Shown: positions 59,033 to 64,000 of the stretch, in pieces
How positions within the stretch are numbered: the stretch's first letter is position 1
Layout of the letters: each line of letters begins with the position of its first letter
Source of the DNA: Pseudidiomarina sediminum DSM 21906
GTDB lineage: Bacteria; Pseudomonadota; Gammaproteobacteria; Enterobacterales; Alteromonadaceae
Direction of reading: 5' to 3'
Length of the DNA: 64,000 bases
Assembly: GCF_000423165.1 (NCBI RefSeq)
Contig: NZ_KE383983.1
Coordinates: 916,376-980,375, forward strand
Notes under the pieces: generated by a model
Databases searched by the model: none
The model's input: the letters and a program-made list of their open reading frames with translations, nothing else
Told to the model about the DNA's origin: nothing
Program-made: the position numbers and the translations under genes

Positions 59033-60151
59033 ATGCACGATGCTGACCAGCAATACATGCAGCAAGCTTTAGCGCTTGCAGCGCGTGGTGCCTTTGGTAC
59101 GCCGCCTAACCCTAATGTCGGCTGTGTGATTGTGCGTGATGGTCAAGTGGTCGGTCGCGGTTGGCACGAACGTCCTGGCGAACCTCACGCTGAAGTGCAT
59201 GCGTTGCGCGAAGCCGCCGAGCTTGCCCAAGGCGCGACAGCATATGTCACGCTCGAGCCTTGTAGTCATCATGGTCGTACGCCACCTTGTGCCGATGCCC
59301 TAATTAAAGCACAGGTCGCGCGCGTGGTCGTCGCGATGCGTGACCCGAATCCGCTCGTGGCGGGGCAGGGTATTGCGCGACTCGAAGCTGCTGGTATTAA
59401 GGTTCAGGTTGGTGTACTTGAACAACAAGCACGTACCTTAAATCAAGGTTTCATTGCCAGAATGGAGCGCAATCGACCTTGGCTTCGTTTGAAAATGGCC
59501 ATGAGCGTCGATGGCCGTACGGCACTTGCTAATGGTGCCAGTCAATGGATCACTAGCCGTGAAGCACGAGAAGATGTGCATCGTTTTCGTGCGCAAAGTG
59601 GCGCGGTGTTGACCACCGCTCGTACGGTGTTGATGGACCATGCGCTGATGACCGCACGCCATCCGCAAGCCGAACGACAACCGCTACGCGTGCTACTCGA
59701 TCGTCAACAACAGGTTCCTGTTGAACATCCGTTTTTTGCCCAAGCGAGCCCAGTGTTGCGAGTGGTTAGCCCCACGACGACAGCAGGGAGCGACTGGCCT
59801 GAACACGTGCAAACGCTTGAAGTGCAGAGTTTTCAGCAACGGCTGCCACTGCATGATATTTTTGCCAAACTGGCAGAGTATGACGTCAACGATGTGTGGA
59901 CCGAATGCGGTGCCGAGCTGGCAGGAGCGCTGACCAGCGCAGGCTTAGTTGACGAATGGGTGCTTTACGTGGCGCCAAAACTCCTTGGCGATAGCAGCCG
60001 AGGTGTGGTTCAACTACCTAATTTTCATCATCTCGATCAAGTCCCTGAAATGCGCTTTGAAAGCGTGACGATGCTGGGTCATGATCTACGTATTTGCGCA
60101 CGGCCACTGCATGCAAGTGACCGTCCGACCACAGGAGAAGTACAGTCGTGA
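59033..60151 (+). CDS. ribD: Bifunctional riboflavin deaminase/reductase RibD
   Basis: Deaminates and then reduces the pyrimidine intermediate in riboflavin synthesis. The product of 372 residues has the deaminase domain with zinc ligands in HAEVHAL and [15 protein letters not shown], then a C-terminal reductase domain (about 145-360, [23 protein letters not shown] and [14 protein letters not shown]). I prefer ATG 59033 (MHDADQQYM), with GAGAG upstream, which matches homologue length. ATG 59012, inside nrdR, gives seven more residues. The stop overlaps ribBA by four bases. Confidence 0.96.
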   Translation: MHDADQQYMQQALALAARGAFGTPPNPNVGCVIVRDGQVVGRGWHERPGEPHAEVHALREAAELAQGATAYVTLEPCSHHGRTPPCADALIKAQVARVVVAMRDPNPLVAGQGIARLEAAGIKVQVGVLEQQARTLNQGFIARMERNRPWLRLKMAMSVDGRTALANGASQWITSREAREDVHRFRAQSGAVLTTARTVLMDHALMTARHPQAERQPLRVLLDRQQQVPVEHPFFAQASPVLRVVSPTTTAGSDWPEHVQTLEVQSFQQRLPLHDIFAKLAEYDVNDVWTECGAELAGALTSAGLVDEWVLYVAPKLLGDSSRGVVQLPNFHHLDQVPEMRFESVTMLGHDLRICARPLHASDRPTTGEVQS

Positions 60152-61272
60152 GTCAGTTACATAGTGCCGCTGAAATCATCGAAGATATTCGTCAAGGTAA
60201 GATGGTCATTTTGATGGATGACGAAGATCGCGAAAACGAAGGTGATTTAATTCTTGCTGCTGAGTGCGTCACCCCTGAAGCGATTAACTTCATGGCGCGC
60301 TTTGGCCGTGGCTTGATTTGTTTGACCTTAACCGAAGAGCGTTGCGAGCAGTTGAAGTTACCATTGATGGTGCATCAAAATAATGCCCCTTATTCGACGG
60401 CGTTTACGGTATCTATCGAAGCGGCTGAGGGGGTTACCACGGGTATTTCTGCTGCCGATCGCGCACGCACGGTACAGGCTGCAGTGGCCAAAGATGCGAA
60501 ACCATCGGACTTGGTCATGCCAGGTCATATTTTCCCGCTCAAAGCCAAATCAGGCGGTGTGTTGAACCGCGCAGGTCATACCGAAGCGGGTTGTGATTTA
60601 GCGCGTCTTGCAGGTTATGAGCCGGCAGCGGTGATCGTCGAGGTCTTGAACGAAGATGGCTCCATGGCACGTCGTCCGGATTTGGAAAAGTTTGCTGCCG
60701 AGCACGGTATTAAAGTCGGTACTATCGCTGATTTAATTGAGTATCGCTCGATGACCGAGAAAACCGTGGTGCGTCAATCCCAATGTCAGCTGCCGACCCG
60801 TTATGGTGCGTTTGAGTTAATCGCTTATCAAGATACCATCGATAATCAAGTGCACTATGCCTTGGTGAATGGCGCCATTGATCCAGAGCAACCGGTGAAT
60901 GTACGCGTGCATCTGCAAGATACCTTCAACGATTTGTTCTCGACCGATCGGGCAACGCAACGTAGTTGGCCACTGGCACATGCGATGGATTACATTGGCG
61001 AACATGGTGGGGTGTTAGTGGTCATTGGCCGCGAGCAATCAACCAGCGATATTCTGGCGCAAGTACGCAGTTTTGCTGCCGAAGATCGTGGTGAAGTCAA
61101 GCCGACAGCTGCCGCGTCAAATGCCTCACGTAACGTCGGTATTGGTTCACAAATCTTGGCCGATTTGGGTGTACATCAAATGCATTTGATGAGCTCACCG
61201 AAACGCTATTCAGCACTTTCCGGATTTGGTTTGGAAGTGGTCGACTTTATTGAAGATCCCGATCTTGACTAA
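60148..61272 (+). CDS. ribBA: 3,4-dihydroxy-2-butanone-4-phosphate synthase with degenerate GTP cyclohydrolase II domain
   Basis: The N-terminal half (about 1-200) is a complete Rib[12 protein letters not shown] at 24-34, [13 protein letters not shown] and the acidic metal site, so it should make the four-carbon unit of riboflavin. The C-terminal half (about 208-374) has the RibA fold outline ([61 protein letters not shown]) but lacks the three zinc cysteines of GTP cyclohydrolase II (normally in LTGDxxxSxRCDCG). It is therefore probably inactive as a cyclohydrolase and a separate RibA is expected. GTG start overlaps ribD by four bases; its end overlaps convergent panE by 26. Confidence 0.94.
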   Translation: MSQLHSAAEIIEDIRQGKMVILMDDEDRENEGDLILAAECVTPEAINFMARFGRGLICLTLTEERCEQLKLPLMVHQNNAPYSTAFTVSIEAAEGVTTGISAADRARTVQAAVAKDAKPSDLVMPGHIFPLKAKSGGVLNRAGHTEAGCDLARLAGYEPAAVIVEVLNEDGSMARRPDLEKFAAEHGIKVGTIADLIEYRSMTEKTVVRQSQCQLPTRYGAFELIAYQDTIDNQVHYALVNGAIDPEQPVNVRVHLQDTFNDLFSTDRATQRSWPLAHAMDYIGEHGGVLVVIGREQSTSDILAQVRSFAAEDRGEVKPTAAASNASRNVGIGSQILADLGVHQMHLMSSPKRYSALSGFGLEVVDFIEDPDLD

Positions 61273-62122
61273 GTGCATTGACGCGCCGCCAGACCCAATC
61301 GTTGGCTGGCGCGTCGAGTCCTGCCGTAGCACTTGCCTGCGCAACAAAACCATTCAAATAATCAATTTCTAAACGACGGCCGAGGCGAAAATCTTGCAAC
61401 ATCGACGAGCGGTTCTGTGCTGTTTGTTGCATGACACGCTGGGCATTGGCTAAGAGTTCGTCGGCCTGCAGTTGCAAGCCTTGGGTGGCCGCGAGGGCTG
61501 CAATTTCGGTCGCAACCGCATGCCACACGGCATGATCGAGTCGCTCCAATACCTCACCATTGCGGCATTGATGCAGCACTGTAAACGGGTTAATTAAACA
61601 ATTCACCGCGAGTTTTTGCCAACGTCGCTGATGGATCTCCGTATGCCAATGCAAGGGCGGCAGTGCTTGCGCCAATGTCTCAAATGCTGCTGGAGGTTGA
61701 TCGCAACCGCCAAGCCAACTCTCACCATGCCCCCCATGAATGACCTCGAGGCCATCGCGATAGGCGCCGTGGGTAGTGACCCAGTGGCAGTCTGAGGGGC
61801 GGAGTAAGCTTGCTTCGTCTTCAAGCATGCCGTTGTAGCTTAAGATCAATGTCGACGCTGCGAAAGCGGGGGCCTGTTGTAGCTCATCAAGCAAAGGCCG
61901 TACATGATAGGCTTTAACCGCGGCAAAAATCGTACTGGGTTGCGTCAGTGTCGCGCTACATGGAAACGACCAAGGCTGATTGTCATGCATGATCGTTAGT
62001 GGCTCGGGGTGCGCAGAACGCAACTTTACGGTCACTCTTTGGCCAAGTTTGGCCAAGTGCACGGCCATAAGACTGCCCAAGGCTCCTTGTCCAATCACCA
62101 ACCATGGTGGTTGCGTTGTCAT
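61247..62122 (-). CDS. panE: 2-dehydropantoate 2-reductase (KPR)
   Basis: NADPH-dependent reductase of pantothenate and CoA synthesis, or a member of its wider family. The 291-residue product has the nucleotide-binding GQGALG at residues 11-16 and, in the C-terminal helical domain, Lys170 and Asn174 ([15 protein letters not shown]) that fit the catalytic pair, plus RLEIDYLNG. The frame is short-range divergent from well-studied PanE, so substrate is probable but not certain. Ends inside ribBA on the other strand; starts ten bases after the AmpG-like gene. Confidence 0.87.
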   Translation of the reverse strand: MTTQPPWLVIGQGALGSLMAVHLAKLGQRVTVKLRSAHPEPLTIMHDNQPWSFPCSATLTQPSTIFAAVKAYHVRPLLDELQQAPAFAASTLILSYNGMLEDEASLLRPSDCHWVTTHGAYRDGLEVIHGGHGESWLGGCDQPPAAFETLAQALPPLHWHTEIHQRRWQKLAVNCLINPFTVLHQCRNGEVLERLDHAVWHAVATEIAALAATQGLQLQADELLANAQRVMQQTAQNRSSMLQDFRLGRRLEIDYLNGFVAQASATAGLDAPANDWVWRRVNALSQDRDLQ

Positions 62123-62132
62123 GTGGCGTTTC

Positions 62133-63470
62133 CTAACTTTGCGTTGCTGCTGGGGCTTGAATACGATGCATCGCTTTGCGGAGCAAAAGCAATAAACATA
62201 AGCCCGGTGTGACCATTAGCGCGGTGAGAATAAAGAACAGTGACCAGTCACCGTTGAGCCAGTCGACGACAAAGCCACTGTAGGATGACAATAGTGTACG
62301 CCCCAGATTCCCGAGTGATGCTAATAAAGCGTATTGCGTGGCGGTAAAGGCGCGGTTACATAGCAGGCTGATGAAGGCGACAAAGGCGACCGTTGACCAA
62401 GCACCGGTAAAACCATCAATAACGACTGCGGCGAGTAACAGGTTGGTATTTGGACCCACAGCAGCAATCCACGCGAACATTAAGTTACTCGCGGCCATGG
62501 CGGTGCCACCAATAAAGAGGCCGCGCATGGTACCGAGACGGACATTTACCATACTGCCAATAATGGCGAAGATGATGGTGACCCACCACGTGACCATTTT
62601 TGAATAAAAACCGATGTCATCGTTGGTAAAGCCAATTTCTTTGTAAAACACAATCGCCATACGGCCAAGAAATGCTTCGCCAATTTTGAACAAAAAGATA
62701 AAGCTTAAGATGGCGAGTGCCAACTGCCAGCCGGCACGTTTAAAAAATTCAGCCACAGGATCGTACAGCGTTACCTTGAACCAATCCTGCCAGCGTTGGA
62801 AAGGGGCGGTGTCAGCACGGTAGCGCTTCGACTCGCGCATGCACAACACGAACAGTAATTGCAGGGCAAGGAACAGCACCATCACTTGATAGACCGCTTG
62901 CCAAGTCCAGGTGGTACCGTCAACGAGGAAAAATGGCACTGCGCCGAGACCGCTATAGCCGGTCCACCAACCCGCCGTGGCCATCGCCGCCCCAGCCGAT
63001 TGTAAGTGGCCTTCATGCTGACCAAAGGTTTCAATCCGAAAGGCGTCAATGGCGATGTCTTGCGTGGCTGATGCGATGGCGATCATCAATGCACTTACGG
63101 CCACCGCAAAGGTGTGCTCAGCGAGGTTGAGGCCGCTCATCGAGAAGGTCGCAGCGATGAGCACCACCAGGCAGAGGGCCAGCCAACTGCGGCGCTGACC
63201 GAGGCGTTGGTGTAAGACTGGCAACTTGACACGATCGACTAACGGCGACCAGAGTGCATTGACCGAGTAGGCGACAAACACCAAGCCAAATAAACCGATG
63301 TCACTGCGTGACACGCCAGCTTCTTGCAGCCAGGCTGACAGCATTGAGCTGATCAAAACCCACGGGAAGCCGCTCATAACACCGAACAGAAAAATCACCC
63401 AAACGCGTGGCTCGAGATACACACGAAAGTCTTTGTACCACGGCGTGGTTGTGCTCTGCTGTTCGGTCAT
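62133..63470 (-). CDS. ampG: AmpG-like muropeptide permease (MFS)
   Basis: Inner-membrane MFS protein of 445 residues with about twelve to fourteen membrane segments. AmpG-like features are the N-terminal LFGVMSGFPWVL, WLQEAGVSRSDIGLFGLVFVAYSVNALWSPLVDR and ASATQDIAIDAFRIE. AmpG imports anhydromuropeptides released during wall turnover. The assignment is by sequence style; other MFS peptide carriers are possible. Sits between panE and the PPIase gene on one strand. Confidence 0.83.
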   Translation of the reverse strand: MTEQQSTTTPWYKDFRVYLEPRVWVIFLFGVMSGFPWVLISSMLSAWLQEAGVSRSDIGLFGLVFVAYSVNALWSPLVDRVKLPVLHQRLGQRRSWLALCLVVLIAATFSMSGLNLAEHTFAVAVSALMIAIASATQDIAIDAFRIETFGQHEGHLQSAGAAMATAGWWTGYSGLGAVPFFLVDGTTWTWQAVYQVMVLFLALQLLFVLCMRESKRYRADTAPFQRWQDWFKVTLYDPVAEFFKRAGWQLALAILSFIFLFKIGEAFLGRMAIVFYKEIGFTNDDIGFYSKMVTWWVTIIFAIIGSMVNVRLGTMRGLFIGGTAMAASNLMFAWIAAVGPNTNLLLAAVVIDGFTGAWSTVAFVAFISLLCNRAFTATQYALLASLGNLGRTLLSSYSGFVVDWLNGDWSLFFILTALMVTPGLCLLLLLRKAMHRIQAPAATQS

Positions 63471-63482
63471 GACGAACCCTTA

Positions 63483-64000
63483 TTATTGTTGTTGTGGCAG
63501 TACTTCAGCGCGAATAAGCACAGGTGGTTCTTGCGGGAAGTCGCGCCACCCCGTTTCTGTGTGATAGGGCAAAGATTCGACGCTTGCCAGTTGTTCAAGC
63601 ACGTCTTCGCCACTTACAACAACACCGAACACGGCGTAGCCCCAGCCACTCTCTGGATCAAGCGAGGTATTGTCGTCGAGATTAAAAAAGAATTGGCGTG
63701 TCGCGGTGTGCGGCGCGGTTTCACGTGCCATGGCGATGGTACCGTACTTGTTTTTTAGACCGTTACCCGACTCATTGGCGATGGGGGCGCCGGCTTTTTT
63801 CGGCACCAGCTCGTTATCGTAACCGCCACCTTGCAACACAAAGCCCGGCACCAGACGGTGAAAGATGGTGTTGTTATAACTGCCGATATCAACGTAGTGC
63901 AAAAAGTTTTCGACGGTTAAAGGGGCGCGATGGCGATTGAGCTCAATCACAATATCGCCCAACGAGGTTTCAAACTTCACCCGTGGAAATGGATTATCCG
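63483..64000 (-). CDS. ppiA: Cyclophilin-type peptidyl-prolyl isomerase, cut by the window end
   Basis: Catalyses proline cis-trans isomerisation. The visible 172 residues cover the cyclophilin domain: FHRLVPGFVLQGGGYD, GTIAMARETAPHTATRQFFFNL and GYAVFGVVVSGEDVLEQLA. The frame is still open at base 64000 (DNPFPRV before KFETSLGD), so the GTG at 63980 is not the start. An upstream signal peptide is likely, since this NP-x-V start resembles the mature N-terminus of periplasmic PpiA. Product otherwise matches PpiA; a cytoplasmic PpiB is less likely. Confidence 0.9.
   Translation of the reverse strand, partial: DNPFPRVKFETSLGDIVIELNRHRAPLTVENFLHYVDIGSYNNTIFHRLVPGFVLQGGGYDNELVPKKAGAPIANESGNGLKNKYGTIAMARETAPHTATRQFFFNLDDNTSLDPESGWGYAVFGVVVSGEDVLEQLASVESLPYHTETGWRDFPQEPPVLIRAEVLPQQQ

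Noticed and set aside
58532-60148. FMN riboswitch near the riboflavin genes
   Set aside because: The gaps before nrdR, ribD and ribBA are too short and show no conserved riboswitch core.

Overview
The window is a stretch of ordinary chromosome from a gammaproteobacterium. Gene order and protein character fit the order Alteromonadales, and I lean towards the Idiomarinaceae. The evidence for this is the glmM-tpiA-secG-tRNA-Leu / metY-rimP-nusA-infB-rbfA-truB-rpsO-pnp-nlpI block, the miaB-ybeZ-ybeY-corC-lnt-leuS-lptE-holA-nadD-rsfS-rlmH-mrdA-rodA-mltB-rlpA-dacA-lipB-lipA block, the hemA-prfA-prmC-sirB-kdsA block, and UbiF beside a Met/Leu/Gln tRNA array. The genus is inference. I see no insertion sequences, phage genes, CRISPR arrays, toxin-antitoxin or defence genes, and no coding stretch whose codon use looks foreign.

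Layout. Bases 1-13417 read rightwards: the 3' part of glmM, tpiA, secG, tRNA-Leu(GAG), initiator tRNA-Met, then the translation and RNA-processing operon rimP-nusA-infB-rbfA-truB-rpsO-pnp, the lipoprotein nlpI and a small secreted metzincin-like protein. Bases 13370-34813 read leftwards as a nearly gapless array of about 23 genes. It starts with an EamA transporter and miaB, then runs through ybeZ, ybeY, corC, lnt, leuS, lptE, holA and nadD into the elongasome and peptidoglycan genes (mrdA, rodA, mltB, rlpA, dacA), and ends with a D-amino acid aminotransferase and the lipoate genes. Bases 34959-36324 carry ubiF and a small lipoprotein. A leftward tRNA array (Met, Leu-TAG, two identical Gln, Leu-CAG) and leftward fumC and an SDR gene follow. 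A sulfurtransferase (rightwards) faces the leftward lolB-ispE-prs-rplY-pth-ychF set. Bases 45232-55459 read rightwards: hemA-prfA-prmC, a stand-alone receiver protein, sirB2, sirB1, a DUF819 membrane protein, kdsA, then a TetR regulator with fadE. EttA reads leftwards. GlyA, nrdR, ribD and ribBA read rightwards, and panE, an AmpG-like permease and a periplasmic PPIase (cut by the window end) read leftwards.

How the parts work together. The left third makes and matures the translation machinery and links it to RNA decay. Its leader regions are rich in RNA control structures: tandem terminators before rimP, a hairpin before rpsO, a 26-bp imperfect duplex before pnp, and an unusually perfect terminator-like hairpin inside truB. 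The leftward array couples cell-wall elongation, lipoprotein maturation, LPS export, tRNA and rRNA modification and lipoate synthesis. The tetR-fadE pair has a promoter and an overlapping palindrome that suggest self-controlled fatty acid beta-oxidation.

I found no convincing new multi-gene system. The best leads are the intragenic truB terminator, the receiver-only protein and DUF819 gene inserted in the prfA-prmC-sirB-kdsA operon, the secreted metzincin overlapping nlpI, and the RibBA protein whose GTP cyclohydrolase half has lost its metal site.
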